Positions 43,414-53,800 of a stretch of 64,000 bases of DNA are shown here, piece after piece. This DNA comes from RUG695 sp050943135 (GTDB taxonomy: Bacteria; Planctomycetota; Planctomycetia; Pirellulales; Thermoguttaceae), in contig JBMNOP010000002.1 of the NCBI GenBank assembly GCA_050943135.1, positions 186,001-250,000 on the forward strand, given 5' to 3'. The position numbers were made by a program, and so were the translations under genes. Positions within the stretch are counted from its first letter, which is position 1. Each line of letters opens with the position of its first letter. The notes beneath the pieces were generated by a model that saw only the letters and a program-made list of their open reading frames with translations, did no database searches and was not told the DNA's origin.

Positions 43414-46257
43414 CTATTGCAACCTGTCTCCTTCACCGATCACGGTCAGTTCCATCCGCTTGCCGGTCGGTAACGATGCTTCGGCGGTAACGCTCAGGCG
43501 GTTCTCACCCTTCTTCAGAAGCGGAATCGGGTCGCTGGGGGTAAACTCTTCGGCCGGCACACCGTCTTTCCTGTATTTTATGCATTTGCCGTCACGTAAT
43601 TCGAAATAGGACCCGGTTTCGAGCGTGATCGGGAAACGGATCGCCTGACCGTTGACGGTGACAATCGGATTTTTCAACTCATTTTCCCGATAGGGAAGTG
43701 CCACGATCGGCCCCAACAGACAGCGCACCGTCTTTCCGGCGGGAACGTTATTGTACCAGATTCGACATTCGTCAAGGTTGCCGGTTTCGCGGTAGTGCGT
43801 GTAGACGGTATATCCCATCGGCGGCCAAACATAATGGCTCAGTTGTGTGGAATCGGCTTCAAGGAGCTCGATATATTTCCAGCCGGTAAAGTCGATTTTC
43901 ACCAAATGGCTGCAACAGCCGAGCTGCACATTAAGCACTTCACCCAACCCGTCCCCGCAGAGCCAAAAACCGGTCGTACGAAGTGTTTTAGGATCGGAGG
44001 ACTTCGGCATCCGCCAAAGATCGGTTCGGACCCAGGCGGCATCGTCGGGTACTTCGCCGGTATGAGACGCCGTGAATGCGAACGCCGACTCACCGGTCGC
44101 CGGAACACGGTCGACATCCGGTTCAAGGGTGCCGGTCACGCCGCGGTTTCCTTCGCAATCCTTGGAAACCTTCGCGGGATCGAAACGGACGGCTTTCATC
44201 GGATCATCGTATGCCGCCGGGGAATAGAATGCCGTCAGACGCAGCGAAAGAGGTTGGGAAGCAAACTCGTTTTCAACATTCCACGCCGCACTGTCATCGG
44301 AAACATCGATGATTTTGTGCCTCTTGTAAAACATTTCGCGAAACCAAGGCGTACCGTCGGCATCGTGGTATAATCTGTACTCACGTTTCGGTTGCCGGAG
44401 TTTTGCCAAAATCGACTCGTCAAGATCGGCACGGCGTGCCTTTTCGTAATCGTGAATCCGAGAAACACAACCGGCCAGAAACGGATCGGCGTCAATCTTT
44501 TTTATGTCAACCGGATGGCTGAACGAAAAACCGGCATTATTCCCGACCATCTTGCAACCGATGTAATCGACGTCATCGCCATAGGTCGGTTCGGTTGAGG
44601 GATCTTTCCAGGTCGAGAGATTCCACCAACCAAGCTGGAAGGGAAGATAGAGCCCCCCTTCTTTGAGTCCGGCAAACTTATCGATTTTCGGATCATGCCC
44701 CAGCCAGCAGCCGTGCTGGTATTCTTCACCCGCTTTCATTGAGCCGAGGTGAACGTCAAGAAACCTCTTATAGCCGCGTACGGGGTAGTCCCATGCCTGG
44801 TAACGGGACCGGTAATGCCACCATTGGTGGATCATTCCGGCAAACTCCATGCCAACCGGGCGGTTCAGGTCTTTGGCGACATCCATCACGAACTTGCCGC
44901 CGTAATACCAATAATTCTCTTCCCCCCACATGTATTGGATCCCTTCGATCGCATCGAAGTAAACCCCATCGAAGCCGCACCGATTGATCAAATCGGAGTG
45001 GTTTTTCGCAATCTCATACCAAAGCGGCGAATCGGGTTTGGGAACGTACATCCCGTCCCAGAATGTTTTCAGAAGCGAAGCCGTCGTTCCCGAATCGTGC
45101 GCTGCGGCACGGGTGTTATGAAACCCACGTTGGCAACCGAGAAACTTCCATGGGGCTTCTTTGGTAACATCGGTATATTTCACAATCTCATCACCGATCC
45201 TTATGGTACGGCAACTTGTCGTCATCCAGCCGCCCTGCAAAAATTCGGGGTCGATCGGTTCGAGTACCGTGATTTCGTCAGTCCGGGCATCGATCGGCTC
45301 GGCAAGTCTCCAGTCGTGGAGGGTATCGAGATCGGGATGGGGTACCGGCGTGACATAGCGATCATCTTTGCCGATAAAACACGTATAGGTGTGCAAAATT
45401 ACCTTGATTCCTGCGTCATGACACCTATCGATTACCCGCTTAAACGAATCCCAACCGCCCGGTTGTCGGTTATCCAGCGAGCCGAAACTGAAAAAGCCAC
45501 CGCCGTGATTATCGATTTGATTAAAGCCGAGTCGTCGGCACGACTCGATCCAAGAATCGACCGTCTCTTCGGTCAGCGTTCCGAAGTTCATCTGGTAGGA
45601 ACCGTAACCGTCGTCGGAGCTCAGGGCCCACGCGCCCCCTTTATCGGAAAAGGGAATATCCTCGGCATCGTGGGACATCGTCTCACGGATTGCGGGAAGA
45701 ATGTCGGGCTGGGGACACCCGATCAATGCGGCCTTGGCACCGACCATCCCGAAACGGTTCGTAGCTTCGGCCCGGTAAGCATTGTGCAGCGCGGGAAGCT
45801 GGTGAACGTGTGTGAACGGAGTCAGCGCCAGCGCACATGCGGCAAAAGGTTCATACGGTTTCGCCTCTAAATCGAGTGGCACATTCACGAAAACGATGGC
45901 ATCGGGTTCGCCGACAATCCCGACGACTTCAAAAATGAGGTAGTCGTGACACGAAACGACTTTTATGTCGGCAAGGAGACTCCCGTTCTTGAAGGTCAGA
46001 TAAAGGATGTTCCCCTCAAGAGTCGCCGCGGATGCGGGATACTCTTTCCCCTCGACCCGAACCAGTGCACAAGCAGAAGGTTCCCCCGGCCGAAGGTATT
46101 CTTTCCCGCCGATCTTGTCGAAGAGAGAAATGTTGCTCCCGTCGTCCCCGATATTGTAGCGGAACGTATCGGTTTCGAAGACGGCGTCGGCAGCGGCAAA
46201 AGGGCTGACCACCGCGCAAACCAAAGTGAGTAAAACGGTTTTAAGCGCAAGGTTCAT
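43414..46257 (-). CDS. Large secreted putative glycoside hydrolase (TIM barrel), family uncertain
   Basis: The 947-residue protein has a signal peptide (MNLALKTVLLTLVCAVVSPFAAA), a beta-sandwich-like N-terminal part (about 25-170), a central TIM barrel with sugar-enzyme traits (NQIDNHGGGFFSFGS, IKVILHTYT, GFDGVYFDAIEG with a candidate catalytic Asp, RPVGMEFAGM with a candidate Glu), and a C-terminal beta-rich part with many Trp and Tyr that may bind carbohydrate. It could belong to an alpha-glycoside family or be a domain of unknown function seen in planctomycetes; the family was not recognised with certainty. The start is ATG at 46257 (or GTG at 46266). It probably degrades host or plant glycans outside the cytoplasm. 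Confidence 0.6.
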   Translation of the reverse strand: MNLALKTVLLTLVCAVVSPFAAADAVFETDTFRYNIGDDGSNISLFDKIGGKEYLRPGEPSACALVRVEGKEYPASAATLEGNILYLTFKNGSLLADIKVVSCHDYLIFEVVGIVGEPDAIVFVNVPLDLEAKPYEPFAACALALTPFTHVHQLPALHNAYRAEATNRFGMVGAKAALIGCPQPDILPAIRETMSHDAEDIPFSDKGGAWALSSDDGYGSYQMNFGTLTEETVDSWIESCRRLGFNQIDNHGGGFFSFGSLDNRQPGGWDSFKRVIDRCHDAGIKVILHTYTCFIGKDDRYVTPVPHPDLDTLHDWRLAEPIDARTDEITVLEPIDPEFLQGGWMTTSCRTIRIGDEIVKYTDVTKEAPWKFLGCQRGFHNTRAAAHDSGTTASLLKTFWDGMYVPKPDSPLWYEIAKNHSDLINRCGFDGVYFDAIEGIQYMWGEENYWYYGGKFVMDVAKDLNRPVGMEFAGMIHQWWHYRSRYQAWDYPVRGYKRFLDVHLGSMKAGEEYQHGCWLGHDPKIDKFAGLKEGGLYLPFQLGWWNLSTWKDPSTEPTYGDDVDYIGCKMVGNNAGFSFSHPVDIKKIDADPFLAGCVSRIHDYEKARRADLDESILAKLRQPKREYRLYHDADGTPWFREMFYKRHKIIDVSDDSAAWNVENEFASQPLSLRLTAFYSPAAYDDPMKAVRFDPAKVSKDCEGNRGVTGTLEPDVDRVPATGESAFAFTASHTGEVPDDAAWVRTDLWRMPKSSDPKTLRTTGFWLCGDGLGEVLNVQLGCCSHLVKIDFTGWKYIELLEADSTQLSHYVWPPMGYTVYTHYRETGNLDECRIWYNNVPAGKTVRCLLGPIVALPYRENELKNPIVTVNGQAIRFPITLETGSYFELRDGKCIKYRKDGVPAEEFTPSDPIPLLKKGENRLSVTAEASLPTGKRMELTVIGEGDRLQ

Positions 46258-46501
46258 ATCAATCACGGAGAGTTAAAACGTACTCGGAACCGACCGGAAA
46301 ACGTCGGTTCTCGGAAGGAAAAAGGGGCGTTCGGAATCACCCCGAACCGGAAAAAGGAAGCTCGATAGGGGAAAACCCCCGATTCTCCGACATTTTAACG
46401 GCGTTTTTTTTCTAAGTCAAGAAATCGAAACAACACCCAGGGGCCGTCGGCAGAAGAGAGGGAAAAGAAGTCGGACCCATTCCGGAAAAACAAAAGCTCT
46501 T

Positions 46502-47059
46502 TCAGCGGACCTCGTAACTCGGAGACTCGGAATTCAGAGGACTCGACTCTTCCGAAAATTTCGCCGCCATGTAGGTCGAATGTACCCGCACGATTTCGTC
46601 GGTTTCAGCTTTCTCGATCTCCTCGGTCTGTTCTCCCTCGGAAACCTCCTCGGAAGAGGACGATTCATCGGCCAAAGATTCATCATTGGTTTCAGCGGAA
46701 CATTGATTCGCGGAATAGGAGACCTGACGGAACGGAGCACTGCTCTCATTGCTCCAATCATCGCTGCCCTGTTTTTCCCCGTTCGCCTTTTTGACCACGG
46801 GATAATTCGCACTGATCATGACGGGCTTCGGCCAATTTTCATCTTCGCCGGTCATGCGCGCGTAGAACGGCTCCTCGCCGAAGGGGGATGGAGTCCTCGT
46901 TTCAAGAGTATCTTCGTTATTGGCGTCGGTCTGTTCATCCGCCGAAGAACGATCGGTTCCGTTAACCATTTCCCAAACCTGTGGAAATCGGCATATGTTA
47001 ACCCACAAACAGAGGAAGATCAGCAAAAACGACAAAAACAACCCGGAATACTTCGACAT
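46502..47059 (-). CDS. Single-pass membrane-anchored acidic protein, unknown
   Basis: The 185-residue protein has an N-terminal hydrophobic segment (about 5-22, SGLFLSFLLIFLCLWVN) that would act as an uncleaved anchor, then a hydrophilic, Glu/Ser-rich, probably disordered stretch. No domain is recognised. GAGG lies about 6 bases before the ATG. It stands alone between gaps. Confidence 0.5.
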   Translation of the reverse strand: MSKYSGLFLSFLLIFLCLWVNICRFPQVWEMVNGTDRSSADEQTDANNEDTLETRTPSPFGEEPFYARMTGEDENWPKPVMISANYPVVKKANGEKQGSDDWSNESSAPFRQVSYSANQCSAETNDESLADESSSSEEVSEGEQTEEIEKAETDEIVRVHSTYMAAKFSEESSPLNSESPSYEVR

Positions 47060-47942
47060 ATTTTACCTCGCGGCAAACGACCGAACAGCCTTCTGCCCTG
47101 CTGCGTGCGCGGCGGATTTTTCTGGTTCGAGATTACAGCCTAGGGAATGTAACGAAAACGCAACGTCAAACCGACCGTCGGATCTCCTTACTCAACAAAA
47201 CCTAGAATCTTTCAGCCCGAAAATCAAGAAAAAACGAAACTCCATGCTGTTTTTTATTTAATAATGGTTCTTTTGTAGCGGTAAAACCGGTTTTTCGGGA
47301 AGGGGCCGAGTCAAGAGGCAAAAGAGGGGTTACTCGTATGACGTAATCACCGCCCGGCGAAACAGTAATGGTCTCATGTTCCCATCCCTGCTCGAAACCA
47401 GGACGCGTACCCATCTTTTCCGGAATCCGTTAAGCCAAGCATCCGACAAGAAAATGTCCTGGTCATCGGGACGGCCTTCCAAAGATTCATCCGAGGCAGG
47501 CGGCCCGATTCGGCTTGCGATGACGAAAAGGAGTCTCTCGGAAAGAGCATACGAACCATGAAAAAGGGAATCCCGGACAAAATCGATTGATTCCGGGAAC
47601 GAAAGAGAGAAACATGATTTGGAGCCCCCTGATAACAAAGGTGAGGATACCGGTTGCCATTTACTCCGGATCGGTCATAGAATGCTCGCACAACCCATGA
47701 ATCTTTCCTCGCAATGCGGTGTCGATGACGGCACAAGCCGGGTTCTCGAATCGGAACCCCACTGTACCGGCGGAACGAAGAAAAAAGGATCGAATCGACC
47801 CGTTGCGACGTGGAAACGGTATGCCCTTTAACCCTTCTCCCAAACAGACCTGAGACTTCTCAACGAGAGAAAAACCGATCGCTGAGACCATCGCCACCGC
47901 GACGGAAATTCCGGGCCTGAACTCTGGGAGTGAAGCCGCGAA
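47060..47942. other. 883-bp gap without a supported gene
   Basis: Minus-strand frames at 47330-47638 and 47374-47736 overlap one another and show no domain; composition suggests non-coding or decayed DNA. No tRNA-like or clear terminator structure was seen. Confidence 0.4.
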
Positions 47943-49175
47943 CTATCTCAAATCTTCGAGCGGGCCGACCGCGACGGTCAGTTTCGGCGTGATCGGGTAC
48001 TTTTGGAGGACGGCGTTCACGTCGTCTAAGGTCATCTTACGGACAATCTCTAAGTCGCCGCTGATCGGATAATAGACATGTTCCTGAAGCCATTCGGTTC
48101 CGACCGAAAAGAGACGCCCTCGGGAACGCTCCGAGGCGAGAACCAGGCGTGAAAGGAGTTTATTCTTGGCCCGGGCAAGTTCCTCGGCCGTTACCCCGTC
48201 ACGGGAAGTGCGGTGACACAGATCTTCGGCGATTTTCAGGTTTTCCGCCGTACTTTCGGACGCACAGCAGAGACTGATGCAAAAATAGCCCGCGTCAGAA
48301 AACTCGCAGAAACCGAGCGAGGCACTATCGACTTTGCCGTTATCGACCAATTCCCAAAAGAGTCGACTGCCGACGTCGTCGCCGACTATATTCGCGAGAA
48401 TGGCTGCGGCGTAACGGTCGCTGTCGCGGACCGACGGCGCATCGGAGAGAAGAAAAAGATACTCTTGGGTCGAAGCGGGACGAAAATAGACCTCTTGCCC
48501 CCCGTGGCCGACGGGACGAAACGTTTCGCGACTGATCGGTTCCGGCCTCCACGACTCACACCGCTGGCGGACATCGCCAACGAGTTTGTCGAAGTCGACG
48601 GCACCGCTTGCCGCAACCACGACATTTCCGGGGGAATAACGGTTCTCAAAGTAGGAACGCATCTGCCGGACGGTCAGATTACCGATCGACTCATAGGTTC
48701 CCAGCACGCTTCGCGCCAGGGGATGACCGGCAAAAAAGTGTTCACGGCACTTCTCGTCAACCCCGAACGGGGGTTGATCTTGGTACATTTTGATCTCTTC
48801 GAGGATCACCTTCTTTTCGGTATTGAAGTCATCTTCGCGAAGTGTGGGGCGGAGAATGTCGGCCAGAAGATCGACCGCCCGTGTCTGCAACTCGGGCAAA
48901 ACCGAAACGTAGTAGACCGTCATTTCCTCGGTGGTAAACGCATTCGACACCCCACCGATCTCATCGAGTTCGCGGTTCACATCTTCGGCCGACCGACAGG
49001 AGGTTCCCTTGAAGAGCATATGCTCCAAAAAGTGGCTCACACCGGAGATTTCGTCCGACTCGTCCCGCGAGCCGGTCCGGACGAAGAACCCGACCGAAAC
49101 CGCACAGGCGTTCGGATTGACTTCGGCAATGATGTCAAGCCCATTGTCGAGCGTTATCTGTTTAAATTCCGTCAT
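47943..49175 (-). CDS. M16-family zinc peptidase, catalytic subunit
   Basis: The 410-residue protein has the inverted zinc motif HFLEH (48-52) in GVSHFLEHMLFKGT and a downstream Glu in ILEEIKMYQDQPP as third ligand, the signature of M16 processing peptidases. The second domain lacks the Arg/Tyr pair that most M16 dimers use to bind substrate: the corresponding region reads RLFWELVDNGKVDSASLGF. A second M16 protein at 55454-56704 has the pair but not the zinc site, so the two may form a heterodimer. There is no signal peptide, pointing to the cytoplasm. Confidence 0.9.
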   Translation of the reverse strand: MTEFKQITLDNGLDIIAEVNPNACAVSVGFFVRTGSRDESDEISGVSHFLEHMLFKGTSCRSAEDVNRELDEIGGVSNAFTTEEMTVYYVSVLPELQTRAVDLLADILRPTLREDDFNTEKKVILEEIKMYQDQPPFGVDEKCREHFFAGHPLARSVLGTYESIGNLTVRQMRSYFENRYSPGNVVVAASGAVDFDKLVGDVRQRCESWRPEPISRETFRPVGHGGQEVYFRPASTQEYLFLLSDAPSVRDSDRYAAAILANIVGDDVGSRLFWELVDNGKVDSASLGFCEFSDAGYFCISLCCASESTAENLKIAEDLCHRTSRDGVTAEELARAKNKLLSRLVLASERSRGRLFSVGTEWLQEHVYYPISGDLEIVRKMTLDDVNAVLQKYPITPKLTVAVGPLEDLR

Positions 49176-49225
49176 CTATGCCTGTATCCCTTCGGGGGCG
49201 AGTAGTCTGGCGGATAGACCGCCTG

Positions 49226-50584
49226 TCAGACGAACCTCGTGACACCCGGATGGGGAATATAGTAATCGCCGTTCTCGTCGGGCATGACCACCGAAGGGCC
49301 GTTGATATCGACCAGGTTCTCGTAGGCGATTTCGGAATCATAACGAAATTCCGATTTCCACGCCTGCTCGGCCGAGAGGTATTGCCCGGTTTCGGTGGCA
49401 AAGCGCCCCAAAAGGGCGGTAAAGGTTGCCATGATCCCCCGTTCCATCTCGTTCCACGGACGGTCTTCACGGATCGCCGCAAAGAGACGGTCGTGTTCGG
49501 TCTGATAGGAGTCGTTGTCGGGAGAGGACGGTTTCCAAAGCGGTTCGCCCCGTAGGCCCGAGAAGGAAAGAGCTTCGAACCCCTTGTAGATTTTCGGGTC
49601 ACCAACCCCTTCCCCGACATGGGCAACGCCTTTCGTCCCTTGGACGACACAGCAGAAGTTGCTCCACGTGTTCGGCATGGTGCGGGTACTCATTATCAGG
49701 CGTTTGCCGCTCGGAAAGAGATACTCCACGCTCGCCAGGTCGATGAGCTGGTCTTTATCGGGACGATGAGTTCGTCCGCCCGACCCTTGGGCGAACGCGG
49801 GATATTCCTGAGCCGCCCAACAGGCGATATCGAGGTTATGGATCAGAGCGTCGACGATGAAACCGCCGCTCGTCCAATCGAAGCAGAAAAGGTTCCGAAG
49901 CTGGTGCTGAAGCGGGGTATAGTTCCCCTTCGGGCCAAGGTTGTGCGGCCCATGAAAACGGTAGACAAAGCAGTTGACCACTTCGCCGAGTTTGCCGTCA
50001 TGGATCGCCTTGACCGTCTCTTCGCAGCGAAACTTGTTCCGGTTGTTCAGCCCCACGCCGACCTTGACCCCTTTGGCGAGCGCCTTCTCGTTCGCTTCCC
50101 GGATTTTCCGGAGATTGACCATGTCGGTGGCCACGGGCTTTTCGGCAAAAACGTTGATCATCTTGGGGGAATTGACGGCATAAGCGTAATGGAGAGGGCG
50201 GAACGCAGGAGGAGTCGTCAGAAGGACGACATCTCCGTCATCGAGAGAATCGATCGCCTGTTTGTAAGCTTCAAGACCATGGAAAGTGCGATCTTCGATA
50301 CCGTCACTCAGACAGTCTTCGTTGGTGGCAGCGAGAGCCTCGACAGCCCCGACGGCTTTGTCCTCAAAGGCGTCGGCAACCGCCCAAAGCTTGGTGTTCG
50401 GATCGGCGGCCAAAGCCTGACGCACCGCACCGCCCCCACGGTTACCGCAACCGACCCATGCGATTTTGATGGTGTTGTTTTCCCGGGCATGAACGCGCGG
50501 AACCCCTGCGGCGGAAACAAAAACGCCGGCAGCGGTCAACCCGGAAGCCCGGAGAAAACGACGACGCGAAAACAGATTGCTCAT
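49226..50584 (-). CDS. Tat-exported Gfo/Idh/MocA-family oxidoreductase
   Basis: The 452-residue protein has a twin-arginine leader (SRRRFLRASGLTAAGVFVSAAG), the NAD(P)-binding loop WVGCGNRGGGAV, the EKP motif (AEKPVATDM) and the substrate-domain DALIHNLDI. Family members oxidise or reduce sugar derivatives with bound NAD(P). Tat export is common for planctomycete members, which act folded in the periplasm, some by oxidation-assisted glycoside cleavage. The substrate is unknown. Divergent nifJ lies upstream. Confidence 0.9.
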   Translation of the reverse strand: MSNLFSRRRFLRASGLTAAGVFVSAAGVPRVHARENNTIKIAWVGCGNRGGGAVRQALAADPNTKLWAVADAFEDKAVGAVEALAATNEDCLSDGIEDRTFHGLEAYKQAIDSLDDGDVVLLTTPPAFRPLHYAYAVNSPKMINVFAEKPVATDMVNLRKIREANEKALAKGVKVGVGLNNRNKFRCEETVKAIHDGKLGEVVNCFVYRFHGPHNLGPKGNYTPLQHQLRNLFCFDWTSGGFIVDALIHNLDIACWAAQEYPAFAQGSGGRTHRPDKDQLIDLASVEYLFPSGKRLIMSTRTMPNTWSNFCCVVQGTKGVAHVGEGVGDPKIYKGFEALSFSGLRGEPLWKPSSPDNDSYQTEHDRLFAAIREDRPWNEMERGIMATFTALLGRFATETGQYLSAEQAWKSEFRYDSEIAYENLVDINGPSVVMPDENGDYYIPHPGVTRFV

Positions 50585-50710
50585 ACGGTACCACTCCCTA
50601 TCGAAACGAAAGCACGAAAAACGCGACGGTTGATTTTCCTATTCTATGGAACTCTTATCCCCTTTTCAATATCACTCCCGTAAATTCTAAAAATTTTGTT
50701 CCCGCAGCTC

Positions 50711-50738
50711 TTGAAGAAAGGCAAATCAGGGGTAGAAT
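50711..50738 (+). promoter_or_regulatory. Promoter of nifJ
   Basis: TTGAAG (50711-50716) and TAGAAT (50733-50738) with a 16-base spacer precede nifJ by a leader of about 115 bases. Confidence 0.5.
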
Positions 50739-50856
50739 GAAAGCGTTTAGCTTTTGTTGCGCTTCGGCAATAATATCGTCCGGTCGGCCGATGGAAGCGT
50801 AAAAGAGCCTTGGTAATGTGTCCACTTCCTATCTTACCCCATGAGAGGAGTCTGCT

Positions 50857-53800
50857 GTGAGCGAAGAGAAACGCTTTGTCATGACCGACGGTAATGAAGC
50901 GACCACCATGATCGCGCATCTTTGCAACGAAGTAATGGCTATCTACCCGATTACCCCGTCGTCCACGATGGGTGAACTGGCAGATGACTGGGCGGCAAAA
51001 GGGAAAAAAAACATCTTCGGAACGATCCCTCATGTGGTCGAAATGCAAAGCGAAGCCGGTGCCGCGGGCGCGGTTCACGGTTCCCTCCAGGCGGGCGCCC
51101 TGACTTGCACCTTTACCGCCAGCCAGGGGCTTCTTCTCATGATCCCGAACATGTTCAAAATCGCCGGTGAAATGACCCCGACGGTATTCCATGTCTCGGC
51201 TCGTAGCGTCGCAACGCACGCTCTTTCGATCTTCGGCGACCATAGCGACGTTATGGCGGTTCGCTCCTGCGGTTGGGCAATGCTCTGCGGCGGTACGATT
51301 CAGGAAACTCACGACATGGCCCTGGTCGCCTACGCCTCGACTCACGAAGCGAAGATCCCGTTCATCCACTTCTTCGACGGGTTCCGCACCAGCCACGAGA
51401 TCAACAAACTCGAGAAGATTCCGGAAGAGACCGTTCGCCAGATGTTCGACATCGAAAAGGTCAAGCGGTTCCGTGAAAATGCCCTCAGCCCGAACCGCCC
51501 GGTCATCCGCGGTACGGCCCAAAACCCCGATGTTTTCTTCCAAGCCCGTGAGACCTGCAATACCGCCTATGCCAAGGTTCCGCAAATCGTCCAGGAAGAA
51601 ATGGACAAATTTGCCAAGCTCACCGGCCGTCAGTATCACCTGTTCGATTACTACGGCGATCCGAATGCCGAATCGGTCATCGTCATCATGGCGAGCGGCT
51701 CCGGAATCGTCGAAGAATACCTCGATTTCGTCGGAAACGATAAGGGTGTCGGTATGGTCAACGTCCGACTCTATCGCCCGTTCGACGTCGATGCGTTCCT
51801 GGCCGCGATGCCGAAGAGCGTCAAAAAGATCGCCGTTCTCGACCGTACCAAGGAACCGGGCGGCCTGGGCGAACCCCTTTACCTGGACGTCGTCACCGCG
51901 ATGGCGCAAGGCTGGAAGGGTACGATGCCGACCATCGTCGGCGGTCGCTACGGTCTTTCCTCGAAAGACTTTACCCCCGCGATGGTCAAGGGCGTCTATG
52001 ACGAACTGGCCAAAGATCAGCCGATGAGCGATTTCGTGGTCGGTATCGAAGACGACGTTACCAACAAATCGATCAAATACGATGCGAACTTCTCGACCGA
52101 AAAAGACGATGTTCGCCGCTGCATGTTCTATGGGCTCGGAAGCGACGGAACGGTCGGCGCCAACAAAGAAACCTCGAAGATCGTCGGTGAGTATACCCCG
52201 AATTACTGTCAGGGTTACTTTGAATACGACTCCAAGAAATCCGGTTCCGTCACGATCTCCCACCTGCGTCTTTCTCCCCGCCCGATCAAGGGTTCTTACC
52301 TTATCCACCAAGCCAACTTTGTTGCGTGCCATCAGTTCGTATTCACCGAACGGGTCGACCTTCTGGCAAACATCGTCGAAGGGGGCACCTTCCTTCTCAA
52401 TGCTCCCTACGCGGCCGACGAAGTCTGGGATTATCTCCCGATCGAACTCCAGCAAGAGATCATTTCCAAGAAACTCAAGTTCTACGTCATCGACGCGGTC
52501 AAGGTCGCCAAAGCGGCCGGCATGGGCGGGCGCATCAACACCGTCATGCAAACCTGTTTCTTCAAGCTCGCCGAATTTATGGAACCGGACGAAGCTATCC
52601 AGCGTATCAAAGACGGTATCAAGAAGGCCTATGGCAGCAAGGGCGAGGAAATCGTTCAGAAGAACTACGCCGCGGTCGATTCGGCACTTCCGGCCCTCCA
52701 GGAGGTCAAAGTTCCTTCAGAGGTAACCTCGAAATTCCACCGTATCGACGGTATCGATCCCTCGGCTCCGGAATTCGTTAAGAAGACCTTGGCCGAGATC
52801 ATGGCCTCTCGCGGCAACCAGCTTCCGGTCAGTGCGTTCAACGATGCGAAAGACGGCACCTTCCCGACGGGCACCACCCGTTATGAAAAGCGGAGTGTCG
52901 CAATCGATATCCCGATTTGGGATAAAGATATCTGCATTCAGTGTGGTCAGTGCTCGTTGGTTTGCCCACATGCTGCGATCCGGCTGAAGATTTACGATAC
53001 CGACGCCATCAAAGATGCTCCGGCCACCTTCAAATCGGCGGAAGCCAAGGCCGAATTCAAAGGCCAATTTGCGACGATTCAGGTTGCTCCGGAAGACTGC
53101 ACCGGTTGCGGCACGTGTGTTCACGTCTGCCCCGTCAAGAGCAAGACCGAAGAAGGAAAGAAAGCGATCAATCTGCAAGACAAAATCGCCAATCTCCAGG
53201 CCGAAAAAGCGAACTGGGAATACTTCCTCTCGATTCCGGATTACGACCGCACCGAGGTCAAGGCCGGGACGATCAAAGGCTCGCAGCTCCTGCTGCCTCT
53301 CTTTGAATTCTCGGGCGCTTGCGGCGGTTGCGGAGAAACCCCGTATATCAAGCTCATCACGCAACTCTTCGGCGACCGTATGATGATCGCCAACGCCACC
53401 GGTTGTTCCTCAATCTACGGCGGAAATCTCCCGAGCACCCCATACACAAGCAATGCCGAGGGCTATGGTCCGTGCTGGTCCAATTCCCTCTTTGAAGATG
53501 CCGCCGAATTCGGCATGGGGATGCGTCTCGGTGTCGATCAACAGCAAGCTTTCGCCCGGGAAATTCTCGAAGGCGCCAAAGATAAACTCGGCGCCGCGCT
53601 GGTCGAAAACATCCTGAACAACAAGCAGGAAACCGAAGAAGAGATCGCACAGCAGCGCAAGTGGGTTGCCGAAGTCAAGGCGATGGCCGAAGGGTGCGAC
53701 TGCGGTTGCGAAAAATCGAAGCTCCTTGCGGCTTCCGCCGAATACATGATCCGTCGCAGCAACTGGATCATCGGCGGCGACGGTTGGGCTTACGATATCG

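Noticed and set aside
47330..47736. Small minus-strand frames in the 47-48 kb gap
   Set aside because: They overlap one another in different frames and show no conserved feature or ribosome-binding site.
50644..52551. 635-codon minus-strand frame opposite nifJ
   Set aside because: Long only because of the high-GC codon bias of nifJ; no independent domain or start site.
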